Source of the DNA: Deltaproteobacteria bacterium
GTDB taxonomy: Bacteria; Desulfobacterota; Desulfofervidia; Desulfofervidales; DG-60
Assembly (NCBI GenBank): GCA_021163945.1
Contig: JAGGTC010000169.1
Location: 1-6,938, forward strand
Direction of reading: 5' to 3'
DNA length: 6,938 bases
Positions within the stretch are counted from its first letter, which is position 1; each line of letters begins with the position of its first letter. A model generated the notes under the pieces. That model did not search any database and was not told where the DNA came from. It saw only the letters and a list, made by a program, of their open reading frames with translations. Both the position numbers and the translations under genes were made by a program. Below, piece after piece: positions 1 to 5,986 of this stretch.

Positions 1-784
1 CTTCTAAGACCAATCTCATGTATGCCCTATCTTGGGTGAATCTAGAGCCCATATGGTTATTGACACCCTCAATGTATGGAAAGGCATTGAGGTCTGCCTT
101 TAGTCGATTTAATAGTGTTAAAGGCGACATAACCAAAAGCAATGCACCTGGTCCTGGATTTATCTTAGGGTAGCCTAGTGGTTCCATTGGTAAATGAAGC
201 ATTATCTCCCCACCACTATCTCTTAAGATTTGTGCAATTTTTTTTGAATATGGTCCCCAAGGGAGAATGGAATAAGTAAACGGAGTTTTTAGGGTAATCA
301 ATTGCCTTACTACCTCTAAGTCATATCCCAAATCATCTATAATAATGCCAATACACGGTCTACCTAAGTTTGAGGGGACCGTTATGCGACCATCAAAGAC
401 AAGATAGTATTTTATATTATACCATGATATATAAATATCAAGCCTGTGTGCCTTTTGGTAAAATCTTATATCCAACCCAGGTAGTTTGCCAAGGCATTCT
501 ATGAATGCCTGTCTGATTTTAGAGAAAGATAAGGTAAGTGGCTTTTTAATGGTTATTTTGGCAGAATAACAATGTCTAGCCCTTTTAAATATACTTTGCT
601 TAATGTCTCCTTCATCAATGCCCAAGGAGGAGATTTTAGAAAATATTAAATAATTGATGTATAAAACCGGTTTTTCTAATAGATATTGGTAACAATCACT
701 ACAGATATATGCACTCTTATGCCTTGCCCTAAAAAGTACTAATAAAAATAAAATGAGGCAGATGATTTTATGTTTGTTTTTCAC
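1..784 (-). CDS. Divergent polysaccharide deacetylase (YibQ/DUF610 family), 3' end cut by window edge
   Basis: 261 residues are visible; the C-terminus lies beyond the left edge. I see a basic N-terminus and a hydrophobic stretch (residues 7-18, IICLILFLLVLF), so the protein is exported or membrane-anchored. Residues about 30-140 are a region I cannot assign. The deacetylase-like domain begins with IGIIIDDLGYD (145-155, paired Asp 150-151), continues with ILPWGPYS (173-180) and HLPMEP (197-202), and reaches GVNNHMGSRFT (240-250). These motifs are typical of the 'divergent polysaccharide deacetylase' family, a carbohydrate esterase-4-like fold whose substrate is not established. The start is taken as GTG 784-782, because an in-frame TAA lies three codons upstream and the next ATG is deep in the domain. 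No clear Shine-Dalgarno sequence is seen. The GTG is one base after the ctpA stop codon, so translation is probably coupled to ctpA. The family call is firm; the true substrate is unknown. Confidence 0.88.
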   Translation of the reverse strand, partial: MKNKHKIICLILFLLVLFRARHKSAYICSDCYQYLLEKPVLYINYLIFSKISSLGIDEGDIKQSIFKRARHCYSAKITIKKPLTLSFSKIRQAFIECLGKLPGLDIRFYQKAHRLDIYISWYNIKYYLVFDGRITVPSNLGRPCIGIIIDDLGYDLEVVRQLITLKTPFTYSILPWGPYSKKIAQILRDSGGEIMLHLPMEPLGYPKINPGPGALLLVMSPLTLLNRLKADLNAFPYIEGVNNHMGSRFTQDRAYMRLVLE

Positions 785-785
785 C

Positions 786-2033
786 TTAATATCTTAGGTG
801 TGTAAAGGAATCCCAGTTCTTTAAGACCTGCAAGGCTACATCTATTAGAAAGTCAGTTTCCTTGTGTTCATCTTTCTTAATAGGCAGTTCTTCTTCTCCC
901 TTTAGGTGTCTTTCTAAGTCCCTTTCCCTAATCATGTGAATATGCGGATATTTTACCTTTTCTATATCCTGCTCAAAGATCAAATCTGGAGTGATGCCCT
1001 TTGCCTGAATGGATCGTCCATTTGGGGTATAGTACCAAGCAGTGGTAAGCCTCAGGGCAGAGCCATCCTCTAGGGGCATGATTGTCTGTACTGAGCCCTT
1101 TCCAAATGTAGGCCTGCCTATAATCAATGCCCTATGGTGGTCCTGAAGTGCCCCTGCTACAATTTCTGCTGCACTAGCAGTGCCCTCATTCACCAGCACT
1201 ACAATAGGATAATGGTGGGGTTTTTCATTTTTATGGGCAACAAATTGCATCCCCTGTCCCTTAAGGCGTCCTTTTGTATAGACAATAAGTCCCTCATCTA
1301 GAAACTCATCAGCTACTTTTACTGCCTCATCCAATAACCCACCAGGATTATTGCGCACATCCAAGATAACACCTTTTATTGGGTGCCTCTTTTCTAATTC
1401 ATTTAGTGCCTTTGCCAACTCCTTTGAGGTGTTTTCCTGAAAACTTGTCAATCGGATATAACCATATTGGTCTTCTAATGTCTTCACTTTTACACTCTTA
1501 ATAGAGATGATGCTTCGGGTAATTTCAAAGTCCTTTGGCTCAGCAAAACCCTTTCGCCAGATAGTCAAAGTGACTTTTGTACCCTTAGGGCCTCTTATGA
1601 GTTTAACTGCCTCATTCAAACTCATATTCTTTGTGGGTTTGTTATTAATCTTTATAATCTTGTCTCCAGGTTTGAGCCCAGCCTTATATGCTGGTGTATC
1701 CTCAATAGGGGAGACTACCGTGAGCCAGCCTTCTCTAACGGTAATCTCAATGCCAACACCACCAAATTTACCCTTTGTCTCAATCTGTAGCTCTTTAAAC
1801 TCATCTGGGGTAAGGAAGGAGGAGTGTGGATCAAGGGAGTTGAGCATCCCTTTGATGGCACCATAGATTAGTTCCTTTGAAGAAGGTAACTCTACATAGC
1901 TTTTTTGGACAATGTCTAATACCTCAGCAAATGTCTTAAGTTCATCGTATGTATCTCTCTTTTCCTTTGCCCATGCCTGTCCACATATCAGTATCAAAAC
2001 AAAAAGAATGGAAATAATTCTTCTAAGGTTCAT
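786..2033 (-). CDS. ctpA: C-terminal processing peptidase (S41 family, CtpA/Prc type), exported
   Basis: A 415-residue serine protease that trims or degrades proteins from their C-termini in the periplasm. Residues 1-22 form a signal peptide (basic MNLRR, hydrophobic core, cleavage after GQAWA). An N-terminal helical segment follows, containing the family pattern SLDPHSSFLTPDEF (66-79). A PDZ domain spans about 87-162, with GKFGGVGIEI at its start and GLKPGDKI inside. The S41 catalytic core (about 190-350) contains GYIRLTSF, LDVRNNPGGLL (224-234), the nucleophile Ser287 in EGTASAAE, and the general base Lys312 in FGKGSVQT with Gln316 four residues on. The length is normal for the family. I chose the ATG at 2033 because GAAAGGAG lies 7 bases upstream and the signal peptide starts there; a longer version from TTG 2063 would add ten charged residues ahead of it. 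It has its own promoter (2070-2098) and is followed at once by the deacetylase gene. Confidence 0.95.
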   Translation of the reverse strand: MNLRRIISILFVLILICGQAWAKEKRDTYDELKTFAEVLDIVQKSYVELPSSKELIYGAIKGMLNSLDPHSSFLTPDEFKELQIETKGKFGGVGIEITVREGWLTVVSPIEDTPAYKAGLKPGDKIIKINNKPTKNMSLNEAVKLIRGPKGTKVTLTIWRKGFAEPKDFEITRSIISIKSVKVKTLEDQYGYIRLTSFQENTSKELAKALNELEKRHPIKGVILDVRNNPGGLLDEAVKVADEFLDEGLIVYTKGRLKGQGMQFVAHKNEKPHHYPIVVLVNEGTASAAEIVAGALQDHHRALIIGRPTFGKGSVQTIMPLEDGSALRLTTAWYYTPNGRSIQAKGITPDLIFEQDIEKVKYPHIHMIRERDLERHLKGEEELPIKKDEHKETDFLIDVALQVLKNWDSFTHLRY

Positions 2034-2040
2034 CTCTTTT

Positions 2041-2047
2041 CTCCTTT
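2041..2047 (-). promoter_or_regulatory. Shine-Dalgarno sequence of ctpA (decides the start)
   Basis: On the minus strand, AAAGGAG is followed by 7 bases and then the ATG at 2033. This strong, well-spaced site favours that ATG over the in-frame TTG at 2063. Confidence 0.8.
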
Positions 2048-2069
2048 CATTTTTTACTATCAATTAACC

Positions 2070-2098
2070 TTTATACAAAGAAATGCCAGGGACGTAAA
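2070..2098 (-). promoter_or_regulatory. Predicted sigma-70-type promoter for ctpA
   Basis: Reading the minus strand, TTTACG (2098-2093, 4 of 6 matches to TTGACA) and TATAAA (2075-2070, 5 of 6 matches to TATAAT) are separated by exactly 17 bases. Transcription would start near 2063 and leave a leader of about 30 bases that contains the ctpA Shine-Dalgarno site. It lies between the transketolase pair and ctpA, which suggests these are separate transcription units. Predicted by eye only. Confidence 0.55.
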
Positions 2099-2109
2099 GA
2101 TTATAAATA

Positions 2110-2144
2110 AGCTTCAACTGTCTTGTGGCCTACGGCTTGAAGCT
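2110..2144. repeat. Palindromic element: 8-bp perfect inverted repeat with nested small stem
   Basis: AGCTTCAA (2110-2117) and TTGAAGCT (2137-2144) are perfect inverted repeats around a 19-base loop. The loop holds a further GCC-TAC-GGC mini-stem at 2128-2136. The element lies 11 bases beyond the stop codon of the transketolase C-terminal subunit. On the minus strand it is followed by TTATTTATAA rather than a clean run of T, so it is at best a weak terminator. It may be an mRNA 3'-end stabiliser or one copy of a dispersed palindromic repeat; the window holds only this copy. Confidence 0.55.
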
Positions 2145-2155
2145 AATCTTATGGA

Positions 2156-3118
2156 TTAGGCAATCGCTCGAAGACGGTAAGGTTTACAATCTAACAATCT
2201 TTTAGCTGCTTCTATTATGTCTTCTGGCATTAAGTGGAAGTAGGCAAGAAGTGCCTCAGGCTTTCCAGAGATGCCAAAACGGTCTTCAATACCTATGCGT
2301 TTTACAGGTACAGGATAGGATTCAGACAAAACTTCACAAACAGCACTCCCCAATCCACCTATGATAAGGTGCTCCTCTGCGGTCACAATGGCCCCTGTGA
2401 TTTTTGCAGATTCGATGATCAATTCCTTATCAATAGGCTTGATTGTAGACATGTTTATCACCCTTGCAGAGATACCACAGTTTTCAAGTTCCTTGGCCGC
2501 CTCAAGTGTATGATGCACCATGAGACCAGTAGCAATAATGGTGATGTCCTCTCCTTCTCTAATAATACTTCCCTTGCCCAATTGAAAGTGATAATCTCCA
2601 TTATTATAAATAATGGGGAAATTTACCCTTGAACCACGAACATAAACGGGCCCTTCATATTCTGCGATAGTATAAATTACCTGCTCCATCTCTATCGCGT
2701 CTGCAGGGACAATCACTGCCATGTGTGGGAGGATACGCATTAAGGCAATGTCCTCTATTGCCTGGTGGGAACCCCCATCATCTCCTACAGTGATGCCCCC
2801 GTGGCTGGCTACTATTTTTACATTAAGGCCAGCATAAGCTACTGATTGTCTAATTTGCTCCCATGCCCTACCTGTAGCAAAGATTGCAAATGTGCTAGCA
2901 AAAGGGATCTTTCCTGAAGCGGCCAAACCTGCTGCAGTTCCAATCATATCCTGTTCTGCTACCCCCATATTAAAAAAGCGATTTGGAAACTCTTTAGCAA
3001 ACATCTTTGTTTTTGTAGAACCAGAAAGGTCTGCATCTAGAACTACGATGTTTTCATTCCTCCTTCCTAGCTCTAACAATGCACGCCCATAGGCCTCCCT
3101 CAAGCTTGCCTTTTCCAT
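2156..3118 (-). CDS. Transketolase, C-terminal subunit (split transketolase)
   Basis: 320 residues, matching the pyrimidine-binding plus C-terminal domains of transketolase, as expected for the stand-alone C-terminal half (COG3958 type). With the N-terminal half encoded just upstream it should form the thiamine-diphosphate enzyme that moves two-carbon ketol units between sugar phosphates in the cytoplasm. Visible marks are the catalytic Glu55 within NMGVAEQDMIG (50-60), which activates the cofactor, FASTFAIF (73-80), the His-containing SHGGITVGDDGGSHQAIED region (105-123), PADAIEM (138-144) and YVRGSR (159-164). The C-terminal domain carries TAEEH (246-250) and GGLGSAV (254-260). The start ATG has a strong AGGAGG site overlapping the stop codon of the partner gene. 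A 1-deoxyxylulose-5-phosphate synthase fragment is the main alternative; it is made unlikely by the separately encoded, transketolase-like N-terminal half. Confidence 0.93.
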   Translation of the reverse strand: MEKASLREAYGRALLELGRRNENIVVLDADLSGSTKTKMFAKEFPNRFFNMGVAEQDMIGTAAGLAASGKIPFASTFAIFATGRAWEQIRQSVAYAGLNVKIVASHGGITVGDDGGSHQAIEDIALMRILPHMAVIVPADAIEMEQVIYTIAEYEGPVYVRGSRVNFPIIYNNGDYHFQLGKGSIIREGEDITIIATGLMVHHTLEAAKELENCGISARVINMSTIKPIDKELIIESAKITGAIVTAEEHLIIGGLGSAVCEVLSESYPVPVKRIGIEDRFGISGKPEALLAYFHLMPEDIIEAAKRLLDCKPYRLRAIA

Positions 3119-3122
3119 TTTT

Positions 3123-3128
3123 CCTCCT
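3123..3128 (-). promoter_or_regulatory. Shine-Dalgarno sequence of the transketolase C-terminal subunit, overlapping the upstream stop codon
   Basis: On the minus strand, AGGAGG is a perfect site 4 bases before ATG 3118. Its first two bases belong to the TAG stop (3129-3127) of the N-terminal subunit. Terminating ribosomes would sit on the site, which suits coupled, balanced synthesis of the two subunits of one enzyme. Confidence 0.8.
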
Positions 3129-3951
3129 AATTTGAATCTAATTCTTTCAATGCCTTTTCCAACTCAATATCGTTTGGGGCTATACCATGGTACTTTACCT
3201 GATTTTCAAAAAAGGAAACACCTTTTCCCTTTATTGTATGGGCAATGATTATAGTAGGCCTGCCCTTTATCTTTTCAGCCTTATCTAATGCATCTAGGAT
3301 TTGATTAAAGTCATGACCATCTATTTCCAAAACCTCCCAGCCAAATGCCTCCCACTTCTTACCTAATGGTTCAATATTCATTACATCCTTTACCCAGCCA
3401 TCTATCTGGAGGCCATTGTTGTCCAAGATGGCACAGAGGTTATCGATTTTATAATGGGCAGCCGTCATAGCCGCTTCCCAAACTTGGCCTTCTTGAACCT
3501 CACCGTCCCCTAAAAGCACATAGACCCTAGATGGTATCTTATCTAAACGTAAAGCTAGGGCTATGCCATTTGCCATAGAAAGCCCCTGACCTAAGGAACC
3601 AGTAGGTACCTCAACCCCAGGGGTAAATTTTGAATCTGGATGCCCTTGAAGGTGACTTCCCAATTTCCTAAGCTCAAATAGCTCCTTTCTATCAAAGTAA
3701 CCACACCTAGATAGTACTGCATAAAGTGCTGGGGCTGCATGGCCCTTTGAGAGGACAAATCTGTCCCTTTCTCTATAATGGACATTATTTGGGTCATGGC
3801 GCATCTTAGAGAAAAAGAGGGCTACTAGAATCTCTACAACAGAGAGCGAACCCCCTGTGTGGCCTGAAGTGGCCTTATTGAGCATTATCAAAATATCTTT
3901 TCTAATATCTTTGGCTATTGCCTTAAGTCTCTCAATGTCCGCTTCTTCCAT
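3127..3951 (-). CDS. Transketolase, N-terminal subunit (split transketolase)
   Basis: 274 residues, corresponding to the thiamine-diphosphate pyrophosphate-binding domain (COG3959 type). In order it shows SGHTGGSLS (29-37, substrate/cofactor His31), SKGHAAPALY (68-77), LQGHPD (101-106), PTGSLGQGLSMANG (116-129), and the classic diphosphate/metal motif that starts at GDGEVQEGQVWEA (148-160) and ends at LDNNG (176-180). AHTIKGKGVSFFEN (237-250) closes the domain. It pairs with the C-terminal subunit encoded 8 bases downstream to make complete transketolase. The start at ATG 3951 is preceded by AGGCGG, an imperfect Shine-Dalgarno sequence. A 156-base gap with a possible promoter and operator-like repeats lies upstream, so the pair probably forms its own transcription unit. 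No other pentose phosphate gene is in the window. Confidence 0.94.
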   Translation of the reverse strand: MEEADIERLKAIAKDIRKDILIMLNKATSGHTGGSLSVVEILVALFFSKMRHDPNNVHYRERDRFVLSKGHAAPALYAVLSRCGYFDRKELFELRKLGSHLQGHPDSKFTPGVEVPTGSLGQGLSMANGIALALRLDKIPSRVYVLLGDGEVQEGQVWEAAMTAAHYKIDNLCAILDNNGLQIDGWVKDVMNIEPLGKKWEAFGWEVLEIDGHDFNQILDALDKAEKIKGRPTIIIAHTIKGKGVSFFENQVKYHGIAPNDIELEKALKELDSN

Positions 3952-3963
3952 TCGCCGCCTAAC

Positions 3964-3980
3964 TTATCACAAATTGATAA
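3964..3980. repeat. Operator-like inverted repeat upstream of the transketolase genes
   Basis: TTATCA (3964-3969) and TGATAA (3975-3980) are perfect 6-bp inverted repeats separated by 5 bases. They lie 12 bases upstream of the transketolase N-subunit start codon. The size and symmetry would suit binding by a dimeric repressor or a small mRNA hairpin. In AT-rich DNA a repeat of this size can occur by chance. Confidence 0.3.
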
Positions 3981-4016
3981 TGGATGCAACAGTCAAATAT
4001 GACCAATAAAAGATAA

Positions 4017-4045
4017 ATCAGATAAATAATAAACCAATTTTTCAA
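4017..4045 (-). promoter_or_regulatory. Candidate promoter for the transketolase pair
   Basis: On the minus strand, TTGAAA (4045-4040, 5 of 6 matches) is separated by 17 bases from TCTGAT (4022-4017, 4 of 6 matches). Transcription would begin near 4010, giving a leader of about 60 bases that includes the inverted repeat at 3964-3980. Its -10 box overlaps a direct repeat, AGATAAAT at 4011-4018 and 4020-4027. The surrounding DNA is very AT-rich and offers other weak matches, so this is only the best of several. Confidence 0.3.
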
Positions 4046-4107
4046 TTTTTAAACCTCTTTTCCCATAATTTCCCCTCTTGCCAACTCTTTGCCCTAAGTC
4101 CTTTTTC

Positions 4108-4635
4108 TTAACTAATCAGTTTTTTTAATTCATTACAAAAGATTTCATATGTATCTTTACCGTGAAGACAAAAAATAACCCTTTCTAGCCCAGTTTTTCC
4201 CCTTAGGTATTCAATAGTTGCAGAGAGCATGACCCTTGCAGCACGATCTTTAGGAAAGCCAAATATGCCTGTGCTTATTGCTGGAAAGGCAATGCTCTTT
4301 AATCTATGCTCATCTGCCAATTTTAAACTATTTAATGTAGCCATCCTCAACTTTTTTTCCTCATCCCCTTCACCCAGGCGTGGCCCCACTGCATGTATTA
4401 CATACCTTGCCTTTAATCTCCCTGCTGTTGTGATCACTGCCTCTCCTACATCTATGGGGCCAATCTTATTACACTCTTCTTGGATGATCTGTCCTCCCTC
4501 CCTTAGTATTGCACCTGCTACTCCACCCCCCATGATTAGGCTAGGGCCAGCTGCATTTACAATGGCCTCTGCATCCAGTTTGGTAATATCCCCTTCCATT
4601 AGTTCAATCTCTTTATTTCCTATTTTTTTCTTCAT
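4108..4635 (-). CDS. Stand-alone macro-domain protein (ADP-ribose/O-acetyl-ADP-ribose-binding, COG2110 type)
   Basis: 175 residues, a single macro domain of usual length. Family marks are GDITKL (15-20), AIVNAAG (24-30), the phosphate-binding MGGGVAGAI (35-43), YVIHAVGP (78-85), and ISTGIFGFP (120-128). Macro domains bind ADP-ribose; many remove it from proteins, nucleic acids or O-acetyl-ADP-ribose. Aligned with human MacroD1, the second Asn of NAAN is Gly30 and the Asp of GVDG is Ala40, so the usual catalytic pair is missing. The GGGVAGAI form resembles the Af1521-like proteins of thermophiles. Start: ATG 4635, 2 bases after the queE stop, with a G-rich AAGGGGGG about 8 bases upstream. An in-frame TTG at 4662 would add nine residues inside queE and is less likely. 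It is the third gene of the M50-queE-macro operon. Domain call firm, activity uncertain. Confidence 0.9.
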   Translation of the reverse strand: MKKKIGNKEIELMEGDITKLDAEAIVNAAGPSLIMGGGVAGAILREGGQIIQEECNKIGPIDVGEAVITTAGRLKARYVIHAVGPRLGEGDEEKKLRMATLNSLKLADEHRLKSIAFPAISTGIFGFPKDRAARVMLSATIEYLRGKTGLERVIFCLHGKDTYEIFCNELKKLIS

Positions 4636-4637
4636 CT

Positions 4638-5279
4638 TTAAACCCCCCTTCTTTCTCCCCAAATATATTTATGTAATTGCAATTGAAGCCTTACAGGCAA
4701 ATGGTCTTTTAATATCCAAGATGCCAAAAGCTGTGGCGACAATATATTAAATACAGGTGAACATAAAACCTTACATCTCTCTATCAGTCTATATTTTAGT
4801 ATGATATCCTTTGTCCAATCATAATCCTCCCTACTTCCAATGACAAATTTTACCTCATCCATTTTAGATAAATAATCTATATTTTTCCAGTACATATACC
4901 CTGTCATACCACTACCTGGACACTTCAGGTCCATGACCTTAATTACTGAATGAGGCAACTTATTTATAGGCAAACTCCCATTTGTCTCTAGTAAAATCTT
5001 ATAATTTTCATTTAATAAGCTTTTTATTAAATAAATTACATTGGGTTGGAGGAGGGGTTCACCACCTGTAATACAGACCAGCCTTACTTTGTGTTTGTGC
5101 ACAAATGACATAATCTCATCTAAACTATAGACATCTCCCTTACTTAAGGCATAGGTTGTGTCACACCACTTGCAGCGTAGATTACACCCACTGAGACGGA
5201 TGAAAATACAAGGTAGACCAGCATAACTAGATTCTCCCTGAATGCTATAAAAAAGCTCACTTATAAATAGATTTGGCAT
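4638..5279 (-). CDS. queE: 7-carboxy-7-deazaguanine synthase (radical SAM)
   Basis: 213 residues. QueE converts 6-carboxytetrahydropterin to 7-carboxy-7-deazaguanine, the ring-forming step on the way to queuosine in tRNA and other 7-deazaguanines. Diagnostic features are the N-terminal EIFYSIQGE-like pattern (ELFYSIQGES, 8-17), FIRLSGCNLRCKWCDT (26-41) with iron-sulphur cysteines Cys32, Cys36 and Cys39 spaced CX3CX2C, TGGEPLLQ (71-78) for S-adenosylmethionine binding, LETNG (97-101), DLKCPGSG (117-124), and the C-terminal QLHKYIW (201-207). Length is normal. The ATG at 5279 follows the TAG of the M50 gene with no base between (TAGATG) and no clear Shine-Dalgarno site, so it is probably translated by re-initiation after the M50 gene. 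The other queuosine-pathway genes (queC, queD, queF) are not in the window. Confidence 0.94.
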   Translation of the reverse strand: MPNLFISELFYSIQGESSYAGLPCIFIRLSGCNLRCKWCDTTYALSKGDVYSLDEIMSFVHKHKVRLVCITGGEPLLQPNVIYLIKSLLNENYKILLETNGSLPINKLPHSVIKVMDLKCPGSGMTGYMYWKNIDYLSKMDEVKFVIGSREDYDWTKDIILKYRLIERCKVLCSPVFNILSPQLLASWILKDHLPVRLQLQLHKYIWGERRGV

Positions 5280-5915
5280 CTATGCCAAACCCAAGAAGAT
5301 TTTTATCAAAAGGTAAAGTGGGGGCAGAATAAAATAGTCCACAATCCCTGTGAATATCAAAAACAAAAGCAAAAAGACACCGTAGATTTGAAATCTTTTA
5401 AATGCCAACAGCCACTCAAATGGCAAAAATGCCTCTAATATATGGCCTCCATCCAAGGGGGGGATAGGCAGCAGATTAAAGCAGGCCAATCCCAAATTTA
5501 TAATCACACTTGTTTGGATCATGAGAAAGAGGGGCATCATTATCTTTAAGAAAAGACCATGCAAATAAAGTCCGGCCATACTGCGGTAAATTAAGGCAAA
5601 TATACCTGCCAATACAATATTACTCATTGGCCCAGCTAGGGCTACCCATAACATATCCCTGTGAGGGCGGCGGAAATAGCGAGGGTCTATTGGTACAGGT
5701 TTTGCCCAACCAATAATCCCCGTGATAAGGAATACAAGTGTGCCCCAAAAATCTAGATGCCTAAAGGGATTAAGTGTAAGCCTCCCATGGGCCCTTGGTG
5801 TAGGGTCCCCTAACTTATCTGCTACATATCCATGGGCTACCTCATGGACTGTAACAGCAAGGAGGATAGGGGGGATTAATATTGTTAATTCTTGCAATTT
5901 TTTGGCAATATCCAT
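5280..5915 (-). CDS. M50-family site-2-type intramembrane metalloprotease
   Basis: 211 residues, very hydrophobic with about five to six membrane segments. The zinc-site motif HEVAH (24-28) lies in the first membrane helix, AGPMSNI (94-100) follows, and the second active-site motif NLLPIPPLDGGHIL (147-160) supplies the third zinc ligand, Asp155. This is the short soluble-domain-free form of the family (no PDZ or CBS domain), common in bacteria and often next to unrelated housekeeping genes. Its substrates are not known. The start is forced: the in-frame TAA at 5921-5919 lies two codons upstream of ATG 5915 and the next ATG is codon 88. No Shine-Dalgarno sequence precedes it, and a -10-like box ends 6 bases before the ATG, so its mRNA may be leaderless. 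It is the first gene of the operon with queE and the macro-domain gene, and is divergent from tilS. Confidence 0.92.
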   Translation of the reverse strand: MDIAKKLQELTILIPPILLAVTVHEVAHGYVADKLGDPTPRAHGRLTLNPFRHLDFWGTLVFLITGIIGWAKPVPIDPRYFRRPHRDMLWVALAGPMSNIVLAGIFALIYRSMAGLYLHGLFLKIMMPLFLMIQTSVIINLGLACFNLLPIPPLDGGHILEAFLPFEWLLAFKRFQIYGVFLLLFLIFTGIVDYFILPPLYLLIKIFLGLA

Positions 5916-5921
5916 AAATTA

Positions 5922-5950
5922 ACTATTTACTTATTTTGATTTTGTGTCAA
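5922..5950 (-). promoter_or_regulatory. Predicted promoter for the M50-queE-macro operon
   Basis: On the minus strand, a perfect TTGACA -35 box (5950-5945) is followed after exactly 17 bases by AATAGT (5927-5922, 4 of 6 matches to TATAAT). Only 6 bases separate this box from the ATG at 5915, so transcription would start at or next to the A of the start codon. The -35 box is one base from that of the tilS promoter. Confidence 0.55.
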
Positions 5951-5951
5951 G

Positions 5952-5980
5952 TGGAAAAGGCACATAAAATAATGTATAAT
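5952..5980 (+). promoter_or_regulatory. Predicted promoter for tilS
   Basis: TGGAAA (5952-5957, 4 of 6 matches to TTGACA) is followed after 17 bases by a perfect TATAAT (5975-5980). The box ends 6 bases before the tilS ATG at 5987, which places the transcription start on the start codon. It is the mirror image of the promoter on the other strand. Confidence 0.6.
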
Positions 5981-5986
5981 GGCAAT

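Noticed and set aside
1507..1866. Plus-strand open frame opposite ctpA
   Set aside because: It lies wholly inside the S41 protease gene, whose catalytic motifs are on the minus strand, and shows no recognisable protein features.
2031..2033. Lipoprotein signal for CtpA (Cys17 in the signal peptide)
   Set aside because: The residue before the Cys is Ile, which does not fit a lipobox; an ordinary signal peptidase I site (AWA) follows.
2034..2063. Longer ctpA starting at TTG 2063
   Set aside because: It would put ten charged residues before a normal signal peptide, and the strong Shine-Dalgarno site lies inside this stretch, correctly spaced for ATG 2033. The TTG does sit near the predicted transcription start, which I take as coincidence.
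2234..2632. Plus-strand open frame opposite the transketolase C-terminal subunit; likewise 2892-3092
   Set aside because: Both are shadows of a clearly coding minus-strand frame with conserved transketolase motifs.
4108..4635. DarG-like antitoxin of a DarT/DarG toxin pair
   Set aside because: No DarT-like gene is adjacent, the protein is a lone 175-residue macro domain, and its loop sequence fits COG2110 stand-alone macro domains better.
4636..4662. Longer macro-domain protein starting at TTG 4662
   Set aside because: It would overlap the queE 3' end and add a basic tail absent from the family; ATG 4635 gives the standard N-terminus directly before the first strand and GDIT motif.
4229..4750. 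Plus-strand open frame of 173 codons across the macro-domain gene and the end of queE
   Set aside because: It crosses two well-supported minus-strand genes, is low in complexity (Pro/Ser/Ile-rich) and has no family signature.
5722..5922. Plus-strand open frame opposite the start of the M50 protease; also a minus-strand frame at 3591-3797 inside the transketolase N subunit
   Set aside because: Both overlap conserved catalytic regions of real genes in another frame.
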